Under the pieces are notes generated by a model. It had not been told where the DNA came from. It saw only the letters and a list, made by a program, of their open reading frames with translations, and made no database searches. The translations under genes and the position numbers were made by a program. A stretch of 64,000 nucleotides of DNA from Candidatus Bathyarchaeota archaeon (GTDB taxonomy: Archaea; Thermoproteota; Bathyarchaeia; 40CM-2-53-6), in NCBI GenBank assembly GCA_005888755.1, contig VBBQ01000030.1, positions 94,833 through 158,832 of the forward strand, in the 5' to 3' direction. This document shows positions 1-7,763 of this stretch, piece by piece. The first letter of the stretch is position 1. Every line of letters begins with the position of its first letter.

Positions 1-123
1 CTCTACACGTATAGGGAAGAACACGGAATTCTCGGTAGCAGAATGGGATGGGTTCCAGGGGTCGGCAGGGTCGACCCGTCACATTTGATGCTGCAAGGGA
101 TGCATGGGCCCGAAAAGGGTTAG
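1..123 (+). CDS. 3' end of an unidentified protein
   Basis: Frame 1 is open from the window edge to a TAG at 121-123, giving the last 40 residues of a protein ending in GMHGPEKG. It stops 4 bases before purN and reads in the same direction, so it is probably the preceding gene of the purine operon. I do not recognise the fragment and cannot say which enzyme it belongs to. The open frame up to the edge and the tight spacing are the only support. Confidence 0.5.
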   Translation, partial: LYTYREEHGILGSRMGWVPGVGRVDPSHLMLQGMHGPEKG

Positions 124-127
124 CTGA

Positions 128-751
128 ATGGTCCCGATCGGCGTCTTAGCGTCAGGACGGGGTTCAAACCTTGACGCCGTACTAGACGCGATCGATAATC
201 GATATCTTACCAATTGCGAGGTCAAGATCGTCATCAGCAACAGACCAAACGCGCCAGCTCTCGACATAGCCAAGAAACATCATGTTCAGACAATCACACT
301 GGATGACAAGGGTGTCCCGAAGAAAAACTGGGACTACGACCAGAAAACTATCGCTTCTCTCAAATCATTTGGTGTGGTACCTAAAGACGGGCTCATCGTT
401 CTTGCAGGTTATCTCCGGATTCTCAGTGAACAGTTCGTCGATCTCTACTCTCGCAGAATCATAAACGTACACCCTGCTCTACTTCCGTCGTTTCCAGGTT
501 TGGAAGCTCAGAAGCAAGCCCTCGATCATGGCGTCAAGGTTACAGGTTGTACCGTCCATCTTGTTGACAGAGAGGTCGATCACGGTCCCATACTTCTTCA
601 GACAGCAGTCGCGATCCGTGACGACGACACTGTGGAAACCCTTTCGAGCCGTATCCTGAGAGAAGAGCACCGAATTCTTCCCGAAGCAATCAGACTCCTC
701 ACCGAGGATCAGTTGAGGTTTGAAGGGAGGAGGGTTCTCTTCAAGAATTGA
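128..751 (+). CDS. purN: Phosphoribosylglycinamide formyltransferase PurN
   Basis: Transfers the formyl group of 10-formyl-THF to glycinamide ribonucleotide, the third step of purine synthesis, in the cytoplasm. The 207-residue length fits PurN. The N-terminus has the phosphate-binding LASGRGSNLDA stretch. The catalytic core shows NVHPALLPSF (the Asn and His of the Asn-His-Asp set) followed by a VDHGPI segment holding the Asp. The ATG at 128 follows the preceding stop by 4 bases. The stop overlaps the TTG of folD by 4 bases (TTGA), which suggests translational coupling. Using PurN rather than PurT means formyl transfer here depends on folate. Confidence 0.95.
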   Translation: MVPIGVLASGRGSNLDAVLDAIDNRYLTNCEVKIVISNRPNAPALDIAKKHHVQTITLDDKGVPKKNWDYDQKTIASLKSFGVVPKDGLIVLAGYLRILSEQFVDLYSRRIINVHPALLPSFPGLEAQKQALDHGVKVTGCTVHLVDREVDHGPILLQTAVAIRDDDTVETLSSRILREEHRILPEAIRLLTEDQLRFEGRRVLFKN

Positions 752-1608
752 CAGCCATTCTCATGGACGGCAGATTGGTCGCTGGAGAGGTCAAGGAACA
801 GGTCGTTCAGCACGTCCAACAACTGGAAAAACATGGGACTGCGCCGCTCCTCGCTACAGTTCAGGTTGGAGACGACTATGCCAGTGCGTCCTACCTCAAA
901 GCCAAGCATAAGGCCGCTGTCGAGGTTGGAATAAGATCCGAGAGCCACCATTTACCCGCCGACACTTCCCAGGACAAGCTGGAGGCCTTGCTTGGCCAGC
1001 TCAACACTAACCCAAAGGTCAACGGGATACTCGTTCAACTGCCACTACCCCCAGGCTTAGACGAGGAGAAGGTAATCGAGAGAATCATACCCTACAAGGA
1101 CGTAGACGGATTACATCCAATCAACGCTGGCAAACTGGCAGCGGGCCGTGAGGAGCTGGTAGCTTGCACGCCAAAAGGCGTTATCAAACTGCTAAACTAT
1201 TACAAAGTTCCTGTTGCTGGATCCCGTACGGTTATCATCAACCGGAGCAATCTCGTCGGCCGACCCCTTGCCAATCTCCTTCTCAATCGAGATGCGACCG
1301 TTACCGTTTGCCACTCCAAGACGCCCAACCTCTCCGGGATGACAAGGACCGCCGATATCCTAGTCAGTGCGGTTGGGAAAGAAATCTTCCAGATTCGCGC
1401 AGACCACGTAAAACCCCACTCAGCCGTAGTCGATGTTGGTTTGACAAGAGTTGATGGAAAGCTCCGGGGGGATGTGGATTTTGACAAGGTCAACAGAGTA
1501 GCCGGTTATATTACACCGGTCCCGGGAGGCGTTGGACCAATGACGGTCGCGTGTCTGCTCGAGAACACGGTATTAGCTGCGAGTATCCAAATTGGCTTGA
1601 AATTTTGA
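748..1608 (+). CDS. folD: Bifunctional methylene-THF dehydrogenase/cyclohydrolase FolD
   Basis: Interconverts 5,10-methylene-THF, methenyl-THF and 10-formyl-THF, so it makes the formyl donor used by PurN upstream and by AICAR transformylase at 7764-8849. The 286 residues contain the family blocks: the substrate region around YLKAKHKAAVEVGI (the YxxxK catalytic motif), VQLPLPPGLDEEKV, the dinucleotide-binding segment INRSNLVGRPLANLLL, and the C-terminal PVPGGVGPMTVACLLENT. The TTG start at 748 overlaps the purN stop. An ATG at 763 (MDGRL) is a possible alternative. The stop again overlaps the TTG of the next gene as TTGA. Confidence 0.95.
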   Translation: MTAILMDGRLVAGEVKEQVVQHVQQLEKHGTAPLLATVQVGDDYASASYLKAKHKAAVEVGIRSESHHLPADTSQDKLEALLGQLNTNPKVNGILVQLPLPPGLDEEKVIERIIPYKDVDGLHPINAGKLAAGREELVACTPKGVIKLLNYYKVPVAGSRTVIINRSNLVGRPLANLLLNRDATVTVCHSKTPNLSGMTRTADILVSAVGKEIFQIRADHVKPHSAVVDVGLTRVDGKLRGDVDFDKVNRVAGYITPVPGGVGPMTVACLLENTVLAASIQIGLKF

Positions 1609-2201
1609 GCGAGGCTCAAACCGCTGTTGAGAAAGAACAGTTCAGACGATACATTCTACGCCTTAGAGACAGGCAGTCGACTCGAGACATAGAACAGAAG
1701 AGTATGGAAATCATGGATCAGGTTCTGCATCTCAACGAGTATGTCCGCGCGAGAGGTATCGCATGCTATGTCAGCAAGGACAGTGAAGTTGATACTCGTC
1801 GGTTAATTCGAAAAGCCCTAGATGCAAACAAACGTGTTCTTGTCCCGGTTGTAAAGAAAGGAGACATTGACCTCTTCTTCTCCGAGATCAAAGACCTCGG
1901 GAAAGAACTCGCGCCTGGAAGTTTCAATATTCCCGAGCCGAAAGCGGAGTATCTTAGACCGGCAAGCCTCGATGCTATCGATGTTCTCTTCGTTCCAGGG
2001 ATAGTATGGGACAAGGAAGGCTACCGTCTCGGCTGGGGCAGGGGATACTTTGACCGTGTTCTCAAAACGCTTCCCGAGCACGTTCGTTCGATCGGACTAT
2101 CGTTCAATCTGCAGCTTGTCAATCGCGTTCCTCGGGATCAGTTTGATTTACCAGTGAACACGGTAGTGACAGAATCTCGCGTCGTGCGGTGTCATAGTTG
2201 A
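1605..2201 (+). CDS. 5-formyltetrahydrofolate cyclo-ligase family protein
   Basis: Predicted to convert 5-formyl-THF back to 5,10-methenyl-THF with ATP, recycling a dead-end folate. The C-terminal half carries the family signature: VLFVPGIVWDKEGYRLGWGRGYFDRVL, where the glycine-rich RLGWGRGYFDR is the conserved motif, then the closing D-LPVNTVVTE segment. The frame stays open back to a GTG at 1551 inside folD. I prefer the TTG at 1605 because it makes the same 4-base TTGA overlap as the two neighbouring junctions and gives a normal 198-residue protein. It sits between folate and purine genes, which fits the role. Confidence 0.88.
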   Translation: MSEAQTAVEKEQFRRYILRLRDRQSTRDIEQKSMEIMDQVLHLNEYVRARGIACYVSKDSEVDTRRLIRKALDANKRVLVPVVKKGDIDLFFSEIKDLGKELAPGSFNIPEPKAEYLRPASLDAIDVLFVPGIVWDKEGYRLGWGRGYFDRVLKTLPEHVRSIGLSFNLQLVNRVPRDQFDLPVNTVVTESRVVRCHS

Positions 2202-2632
2202 CTAGAAGCGTTAGCATCGTCATGGGCTCCGAGAGCGACCGAGAGATCGCCAAGAAAGCCGAGACCATATTTGAGAAGCTTGGAATTCCATTCGAGACGA
2301 AGGTTCTCTCAAGTCACCGGAACCACAAAGAGCTCGACAAGTACGTCGAGGGTTCCAAGTCTGAGGTCTACATTGCGATCGCAGGTCTTAGCGCGGCTCT
2401 ACCCGGTTTCGTAGCGTCCCTGACCAACAAGCCGGTAATTGGGGTCCCAGTCTCAGGCAAGCTCAATCTCGACTCTATCCTCTCGATCGTTCAGCTCCCA
2501 TCAGGTGTCCCCGTAGGCACAGTCGGTCTGGATAATGGAACGAATGCGGCACTTCTAGCCGCAGAGATTCTTGCTCTCTCTGACTCGGAAGTTGCAAGGA
2601 AACTCCAACAGCACCGGGGTGTAGGTATCTAG
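2198..2632 (+). CDS. purE: PurE, N5-CAIR mutase (AIR carboxylase catalytic subunit)
   Basis: Catalyses the carboxylation/rearrangement step that makes CAIR. The 144 residues show the class I hallmarks: IVMGSESDREIAKK at the N-terminus, the SSHRNHKEL segment in place of the usual SAHRTP with the catalytic His kept, and the closing LDSILSIVQLPSGVPVGTVG and AALLAAEILAL segments. No purK lies in this window, so whether CO2 or N5-CAIR is the substrate cannot be told from here. The TTG start at 2198 overlaps the previous stop by 4 bases. PurC follows with no gap. Confidence 0.9.
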   Translation: MTRSVSIVMGSESDREIAKKAETIFEKLGIPFETKVLSSHRNHKELDKYVEGSKSEVYIAIAGLSAALPGFVASLTNKPVIGVPVSGKLNLDSILSIVQLPSGVPVGTVGLDNGTNAALLAAEILALSDSEVARKLQQHRGVGI

Positions 2633-3499
2633 ATGCAAGAGCACGTTAGCGAGCCCGAGAGAGAGTTGTCCTACGCGCCTTTCAAGCGGGGCAAGGTGAA
2701 GGACATCTACGAGCTCGATAGCGAGGAGCTTTTGTTCGTTTTCACTGACCGGGTGTCCGCTTATGACATCGTTCTTCCCTCAAACATTCCTCGGAAGGGG
2801 GAGGTACTCTGCAAGCTCGCCGCCTACTGGTTCAATTATCTGAAAGTCCCACACCATATGGTCCGGGTGGAAGACGAGAACCGCATGGTTGTCCGGAGGC
2901 TGAAGATGATTCCGGTAGAGTGCGTCGTCCGTGGTTATCTATACGGCAGCCTCTACGAGAGACTTGTCAAGGGCGAGGTCAACCTGCCGGTGAAGCCGAT
3001 CAACGCCCTTAAGCTTCCTGAACCCTACTTCGATCCGACGACCAAGTCTGAAGTGAAGGACGAGCCTGTCACGGTCGATCAGATTGTGGACGAGGGCTGG
3101 TTGGACCCGGAGGAGATTACCGCGCTCAAAGATAGGAGTGTCAGCATCTACAATAAGATGTCTGAGCGCGCGGATAAGGCCGGCTTTATCCTTGCAGATC
3201 TCAAACTAGAGTTTGGCTTCGACGATGAGAGCAACATTGTTCTAGCGGACTCGATTGGGCCTGACGAGTTTCGGCTATGGCCAAAAGACAACTATTTCCC
3301 GGGCAAGAGCCAGGAGAGCTACGATAAGCAGTTGATCCGAGACTGGCTTTCAAAGGTTGGCTACAAGAAAACTCTTGATGAGGCACGAAAAGCTGGACAG
3401 CCAACTCCCAGACCGCCTGACCTTCCCAACGATCTGGTTGATGAGACGAGTAAGCGGTATGTTATCGCTTACGAGCGCCTGACAGGGCTGAAACTGTAG
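2633..3499 (+). CDS. purC: SAICAR synthetase PurC
   Basis: Ligates aspartate to CAIR with ATP to give SAICAR, the step after PurE. The 288-residue length fits the stand-alone archaeal/yeast-type enzyme. Visible blocks are GKVKDIYEL near residue 20, FVFTDRVSAYDIVLPSNIPRKG, VECVVRGYLYGSLY, LADLKLEFGF and LADSIGPDEFRLWPK. The ATG at 2633 follows the purE stop directly. Only 2 bases separate its stop from the purM start. Confidence 0.95.
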   Translation: MQEHVSEPERELSYAPFKRGKVKDIYELDSEELLFVFTDRVSAYDIVLPSNIPRKGEVLCKLAAYWFNYLKVPHHMVRVEDENRMVVRRLKMIPVECVVRGYLYGSLYERLVKGEVNLPVKPINALKLPEPYFDPTTKSEVKDEPVTVDQIVDEGWLDPEEITALKDRSVSIYNKMSERADKAGFILADLKLEFGFDDESNIVLADSIGPDEFRLWPKDNYFPGKSQESYDKQLIRDWLSKVGYKKTLDEARKAGQPTPRPPDLPNDLVDETSKRYVIAYERLTGLKL

Positions 3500-3501
3500 G
3501 C

Positions 3502-4551
3502 TTGTCGCGGCCCCGCATGACCTACGCCAGAGCGGGGGTCAACGTATCTCAAGTCAGAAAATCCCACGTGGCGCTGGCACGACGTCTCGAATCCACATTC
3601 AAGACTCGTAGAGGGAAAGTCGGGCATCCTGTTTTTCCGATTGGACATTATGCAGGTCTTGTTGGGCTCAACGACGGCCGGGTCCTGAGCCTCCACACCG
3701 ATAGCGTTGGGACTAAGGTCATCATTGCTCAGATGATGCGGAAATATGACACCATCGGGATAGACTGTGTCGCGATGTGCGCAAATGATCTGATCTGCAC
3801 GGGCACCGAACCTGTAAGCTTTCTCGACTACCTGGCCATGGTGAGACACGACCGTCGTATTGTGGAAGAGATTGCGATCGGGCTAGTTGAAGGGGCAAAA
3901 CAATCGGGAATGGCAATTGTTGGTGGGGAGACAGCCATCGTCCCGGACCTTCTCTCCAATGATGCAGGGCTGGACCTCGTCGGTATGGGAGCAGGCATCG
4001 GTAGGGAGAAAGACCTCGTCCTCGGAGATGAGATTCGAAATGGTGACGCGCTACTCGGGGTTGCGAGTTCAGGAATACACTCCAACGGTCTGACCCTCGC
4101 TAGGAAAACTCTCCTAAGAAAGCACAAGCTGAGAGAGCATGTGCGGGAACTCGGCCGAAGTGTCGGTCAAGAACTACTTGAACCCACTCGAATTTATGTC
4201 AAACCTGTTCTAGAAGCGATAAGAAAACTAGAGGTTCACGGGTTGGCTCACATAACGGGGGGAGCGTTTGCAAAACTCGATCGTATAATGGAACAGGCAA
4301 GGCTTGGAGCCAGCATCGAACAACTGCCTCCTACCCCAGGAATATTCCGGATCATTCAGAGAGAGGGGAGAATCTCAGACCGCGAAATGTACCGTACCTT
4401 CAACATGGGAGTAGGATTCGTGCTCGTTTGTCCAGAGAGCCAAGTGGGCGCCTTAACTCGAATCTTCAAGAGATACGGCCACAAAACCCTCAGACTTGGA
4501 ACGGTTCAGAAGACGCAGGGAGTCTGGATTCGAGGCGAGCGAATCGAGTAA
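3502..4551 (+). CDS. purM: Phosphoribosylformylglycinamidine cyclo-ligase PurM
   Basis: Closes FGAM to AIR using ATP. The 349-residue protein has the PurM signature MTYARAGVN at the N-terminus, LHTDSVGTKV, DCVAMCANDLICTGTEPVSFLDYLA, the GGETAIVP block, and ASSGIHSNGLTLAR followed by HITGGAF. The TTG at 3502 lies 2 bases after purC. An in-frame ATG at 3517 begins exactly at the conserved MTYARAG and is a good alternative. It is the last gene of the operon; the next gene is convergent. Confidence 0.93.
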   Translation: MSRPRMTYARAGVNVSQVRKSHVALARRLESTFKTRRGKVGHPVFPIGHYAGLVGLNDGRVLSLHTDSVGTKVIIAQMMRKYDTIGIDCVAMCANDLICTGTEPVSFLDYLAMVRHDRRIVEEIAIGLVEGAKQSGMAIVGGETAIVPDLLSNDAGLDLVGMGAGIGREKDLVLGDEIRNGDALLGVASSGIHSNGLTLARKTLLRKHKLREHVRELGRSVGQELLEPTRIYVKPVLEAIRKLEVHGLAHITGGAFAKLDRIMEQARLGASIEQLPPTPGIFRIIQREGRISDREMYRTFNMGVGFVLVCPESQVGALTRIFKRYGHKTLRLGTVQKTQGVWIRGERIE

Positions 4552-4573
4552 GCCAAGGCACCCTTAATTCCCC

Positions 4574-5053
4574 TCACGCAGACTTGAATCGGAGGCCAAG
4601 TATACCGCTCAACAGAGCCAATGCCCCGGCTACTGGACCCAGCGCGGAGATCTGTAGGAGAGGAATCGCGGATGAGATGCTTTCTACCAACACTAGCTCG
4701 TCGATCGCCATTGTCACCATGATTGCGCTCCAAACAATGTGTTCATGCGGCCTCTGATACAGCAGAGCGCCGACGAAAACCGTCAGGATTCCGATAATGA
4801 ACGTGTTCTGGACCAGTATGTTCGTTATGAAATAATATTGCGCGTAGCTCGTAAGGCCAGATGAGAAGGAGACCATCGCGGTCCCGCCGAGTAGAGAAAG
4901 CAGGAATGCCAATGTTGGCTGTCTGACCGCCTGTCTCCCGGGTTCAATCTGACCGGTCAAATGCTGCCCGATGATATGCAGCAGCGTAGGGCTTATCGGT
5001 CTTTCCTTGCCTACCTCGAATAATGGTAACCGGCGAGATCCAGGACTAAGCAT
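4574..5053 (-). CDS. Conserved membrane protein, unknown function
   Basis: I do not recognise a family. The 159 residues begin with a polar stretch of about 45 residues. Four hydrophobic segments follow at roughly 48-70, 73-97, 106-124 and 132-155, the last ending in a short basic tail (LRFKSA). It is convergent with purM, whose stop lies 22 bases away. It lies 18 bases downstream of the caspase-like gene on the same strand and may be cotranscribed with it. Confidence 0.6.
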   Translation of the reverse strand: MLSPGSRRLPLFEVGKERPISPTLLHIIGQHLTGQIEPGRQAVRQPTLAFLLSLLGGTAMVSFSSGLTSYAQYYFITNILVQNTFIIGILTVFVGALLYQRPHEHIVWSAIMVTMAIDELVLVESISSAIPLLQISALGPVAGALALLSGILGLRFKSA

Positions 5054-5071
5054 TCATGGGGGTTTCATATC

Positions 5072-5842
5072 CTAGCTGAGAACTAGTCCTCCTTGGTTGA
5101 GTGGGTAGTATTCTAGTTGGCTCAAATACGGGCTCGGGGGAGCGTTTTCAGTCGCCCATGTTACCGCTTCATCCACTCTATGCCCGGTGGTCATGGACTG
5201 TAAGAGAAGGATGGCTCCTCCATCGCTTCGGTTGGTGAGGACTATCTGGTTCCAGCTTATGTAGACTTGAATGCCCCTGGCGACAAAAGCTTGAGCCATC
5301 TCAGAGTTGGCGAGTCCCGCGCATCCCATGACAACTAGAACAGTGTTGGGGAAGGTCCCTTGCATCGACTCTCGGACAAATGTGGGGGTGATGCCAAAGT
5401 AGCCAGTGTCGGCTCCAGCTACACTTACATGAATTACCTGGCCCGTCATCTGCTCGTTCACATATTTCCCCGCGTCGAAAGGCTCTGAAGTGACGAGCGC
5501 AACCACGTCTCCAGTCAAGGCTGTTGAGTGGTCTCTCAGAATAATCACACCATATCCTTTCGAAGGTAGGATCTTGAAGAGGTCAATCGTGATATCCCTC
5601 GGCGCGTAATAATCTACAGCGTAGCCTACTCTGGCCAACGCTGTTGTTACGTTTCCGACGAAATATGGGTCAGGGCTAGTCCCTGCGACTTCGTCTATGA
5701 TGACGGCTCTAGACGGGCGGGCTCTTTCAGCTAGAGGATACCATGGTTGACTTCGTAGAAGGAAAAGAGACGATCCTGTGAGGACGATTATTAGAATTAC
5801 AATTGAGGCTAGGTTTTGACTGACCTCATGTCCCTCTACCAA
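5072..5842 (-). CDS. Membrane-anchored extracellular protein with caspase-like fold signatures
   Basis: The 256-residue protein has an N-terminal hydrophobic anchor (about residues 10-30) and a predicted outer domain. Two short blocks resemble the caspase/gingipain (clan CD) arrangement. A beta strand ends in VIILRDHSTAL, with a candidate catalytic His. About 75 residues later another strand ends in VLVVMGCAGLANSEMAQAF, with a candidate Cys, followed by GIQVYISWNQ. The order and the ends-of-strand placement fit a His-Cys dyad. Function is inferred only from this pattern; it could be an inactive relative. The start is TTG at 5842, just before the anchor. Confidence 0.6.
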   Translation of the reverse strand: MVEGHEVSQNLASIVILIIVLTGSSLFLLRSQPWYPLAERARPSRAVIIDEVAGTSPDPYFVGNVTTALARVGYAVDYYAPRDITIDLFKILPSKGYGVIILRDHSTALTGDVVALVTSEPFDAGKYVNEQMTGQVIHVSVAGADTGYFGITPTFVRESMQGTFPNTVLVVMGCAGLANSEMAQAFVARGIQVYISWNQIVLTNRSDGGAILLLQSMTTGHRVDEAVTWATENAPPSPYLSQLEYYPLNQGGLVLS

Positions 5843-5874
5843 CCTTCAGGTCATTCCTAGCATCGTTATGCTAG

Positions 5875-6768
5875 TTATGCTTGCGAGACTCTTCTTGCCC
5901 GTCTAAGGTTGATTCCTGTCAAGGAAAGCGCGACGATGACAAGTGCCGCTAGTCCGAGAACGGAGATGTGTGGAGCAGGCAGCTGGTTGTTTAGGCTATT
6001 TCCACCAACAGTACCGCTAGTGACTACGACTGTCACTGGGGTCGAGTGTGATAGTGAACCGCTGGTTCCCGTCACAGTTACTGTGTAGGTTGCGAGCGGT
6101 GTGAACGCGGTTGTCGTTATGTTGAGGGTCGAGGTTGCTGTACCGCCTGAACTGAGTGTGACGCTTGAGGGTTTGAGAGTAGTTGTTATCGTGGATGTGC
6201 TAGGAGCCACCGCAGACGACAGGGCAACCGTTCCTGTAAATCCGTTGCTGGTCAAAGTTATCTGAGAGGTTGCAAAATTACCTGCGGCAATATTCACGGT
6301 TGTCGGGTTGGCGCTGATCGAGAAGTCCGGTGCCACCACAAAACTTCCGACCATGCTCATGGGATGAACGGTGCAATAGTAGGTGTACGTTCTGGCTTGG
6401 AGGTTGTTGACGGGAAAGCTGTACGCTGTACTCGATGAGAACGAGATCGAGCAGGGGTCCGCTGTCGGACAATCTGTCGTATCCGCTACGCCATCGTTGT
6501 CTGCGTCCAGCAGGAACCGGTGAGGCAGGTGATCAGAACTTACAAGGGTTAGCGATACAGTGTCGCTCGGGTGAACGGTTATTGTCGGGTTAGGGTTGGT
6601 TGTTGAACCGTTCCATCCATTCAGAGCGTCTCCATCTAGGCGTATTGGGAGAGCGGCGGCTCGCGCTTGCGGGATTTTGGGGGTCAGGGATCCGAGGAAA
6701 TGCGTGGGAATGATGCTGGCTAGGAGGAGAATTGAGAGGGCTACTGCTAGGTAGCCAATTCTCGCCAT
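5875..6768 (-). CDS. Secreted cupredoxin-like protein with Ig-like domain and C-terminal anchor
   Basis: The 297 residues begin with a signal peptide (about 1-38). A blue-copper type domain follows: DHLPHRF gives one His, and YYCTVHPMSMVGSF gives Cys, His and Met spaced as in plastocyanin-like sites. From about residue 150 a Thr/Ser-rich Ig-like domain follows, then one membrane helix (about 268-290) and a basic RRARR stop-transfer. It probably carries electrons or holds copper on the outer membrane face. Copper binding is inferred from the ligand pattern. Confidence 0.75.
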   Translation of the reverse strand: MARIGYLAVALSILLLASIIPTHFLGSLTPKIPQARAAALPIRLDGDALNGWNGSTTNPNPTITVHPSDTVSLTLVSSDHLPHRFLLDADNDGVADTTDCPTADPCSISFSSSTAYSFPVNNLQARTYTYYCTVHPMSMVGSFVVAPDFSISANPTTVNIAAGNFATSQITLTSNGFTGTVALSSAVAPSTSTITTTLKPSSVTLSSGGTATSTLNITTTAFTPLATYTVTVTGTSGSLSHSTPVTVVVTSGTVGGNSLNNQLPAPHISVLGLAALVIVALSLTGINLRRARRVSQA

Positions 6769-6780
6769 AGGATAATCTAC

Positions 6781-6797
6781 TACCGATATAGGAGTCT
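6781..6797 (-). promoter_or_regulatory. Possible TATA box for the cupredoxin gene
   Basis: On the minus strand CCTATATCGG lies about 23 bases before the ATG at 6768, and GTTATTAGAC just upstream may be part of it. The spacing would give a leaderless or nearly leaderless transcript. Assigned by pattern and spacing only. Confidence 0.3.
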
Positions 6798-6916
6798 AAT
6801 AACACCACCGGTCGCTTAGAGAGACGAAGCCTTCGGGTTCGGCACACTCTATTCCATAGCCCCTCCCGGATTTCGGGTCATCCACCGCGGAGAAGAGACC
6901 CTCGGTGAATAAGCCC

Positions 6917-7115
6917 CTAAGCTTCTACCTTCGAATGCTCAGCAAGGACCTTCAGCTCTGCGGCCCTTGCATGGAATCCAATCTTGGCGTGGGTTCCGTC
7001 GCAGAAGGGTTTGTTGCTTTAGCCCCCCACATCTGCACATGACAGTGAAGACTTTGCCGTCGAAATGGATTAGGTTCGGACCGTTTTCAGTGGACCTGAT
7101 CTCTACTGTATGCAT
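6917..7115 (-). pseudogene. CDGSH iron-sulfur protein gene with one-base frameshift
   Basis: Reading the minus strand from the ATG at 7115 gives MHTVEIRSTENGPNLIHFDG, then VMCRCGG. Continuing in the next frame gives NKPFCDGTHAKIGFHARAAE and ends at TAG (6917-6919). Together these supply the complete CDGSH cluster ligands: Cys-x-Cys, then Cys-Asp-Gly-Thr-His. The whole is 199 bases, one too many for 65 codons plus stop. The extra base must lie between the second Cys and the Lys of NKPF (about 7012-7027), next to a run of six G. It could be a real broken gene or a sequencing error. CDGSH proteins carry 2Fe-2S clusters in redox or iron handling. Confidence 0.7.
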
Positions 7116-7219
7116 GAGTCCTTTCGCTTTTCGAATTTCTATTTAAGAACAGAGCAAAACGGGAATGGCCAGTTGATGAGGGATAGAGGAAGAGAGGCCC
7201 ATCTGAGGGTCGATGGGTC

Positions 7220-7588
7220 TCAGTTGTGTTGTTGTAGGTCGCGCATCATCTGTTCGAATTGTTCTTTGGTTATCTCTCCTTTGGCGTATCGTTCGCGGAT
7301 GATGTTGTAGGATTCGTCTTGGTATCGCCAGTATCTTCCTCGGTAGCCCCATCCTCCTCTCCACGGGAAGATTAGCCATCTTGCTATCCAGAAAAAGGCG
7401 AATATTCCGACGAAGAAGAATAGTGGGAAGGGGAAGAAGAAGTACGGATAGTACGTGCCCGCTACAGGTGCGGGTCGGGTTGCGAATAGGAAGGCTGAGA
7501 TTGCGACTGATGCTACGATAACGGCGAGGAGCGCGAATACCCCCCAGGCGAACAAATGTCTAGGACGATTCCATTCATGGTCACTCAT
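7220..7588 (-). CDS. Membrane protein with C-terminal SHOCT domain
   Basis: The 122 residues contain two hydrophobic segments (about 12-34 and 47-72, the second very rich in Phe), then an aromatic linker. The end is a SHOCT module, recognisable as YNIIRERYAKGEITKEQFE plus QMMRDL. SHOCT is a short helical oligomerisation module often at the end of membrane proteins; the role here is unknown. The start ATG at 7588 lies about 26 bases from a conspicuous repeated operator that covers its TATA region, so it is probably tightly regulated. Confidence 0.75.
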   Translation of the reverse strand: MSDHEWNRPRHLFAWGVFALLAVIVASVAISAFLFATRPAPVAGTYYPYFFFPFPLFFFVGIFAFFWIARWLIFPWRGGWGYRGRYWRYQDESYNIIRERYAKGEITKEQFEQMMRDLQQHN

Positions 7589-7613
7589 ACATTTCGCCTC
7601 CTTCTCTTAATGT

Positions 7614-7650
7614 TTCGATATCGGTATAACGATATCGAATATCCGATATA
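7614..7650. promoter_or_regulatory. Palindromic iteron operator over the TATA region of the SHOCT gene
   Basis: CGATATCG occurs perfectly at 7616-7623 and 7630-7637, and CGATAT again at 7644-7649, so three copies sit exactly 14 bases apart. The first two also form a 10-base perfect inverted repeat (TTCGATATCG, 6-base spacer, CGATATCGAA). On the minus strand the spacer reads TTATAC, a good TATA core about 39 bases before the ATG at 7588. The array therefore overlaps the predicted promoter, which points to repression by a dimeric DNA-binding protein. The regulator is not identifiable from the window. Confidence 0.6.
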
Positions 7651-7763
7651 AGGATTCTCTCTATTCCACCAAGATTACTAGCCAGGAGAAATCTCCCAAT
7701 CGAAAATAGGCGTTCTTTTCTCGGCACCCCCCGGGTGGTCGATTTTCGCGCGTCCGACCCTTC

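Noticed and set aside
1551-1604. A longer cyclo-ligase starting inside folD
   Set aside because: The extra 18 residues look unlike the family, and the TTG at 1605 fits the operon's overlap pattern.
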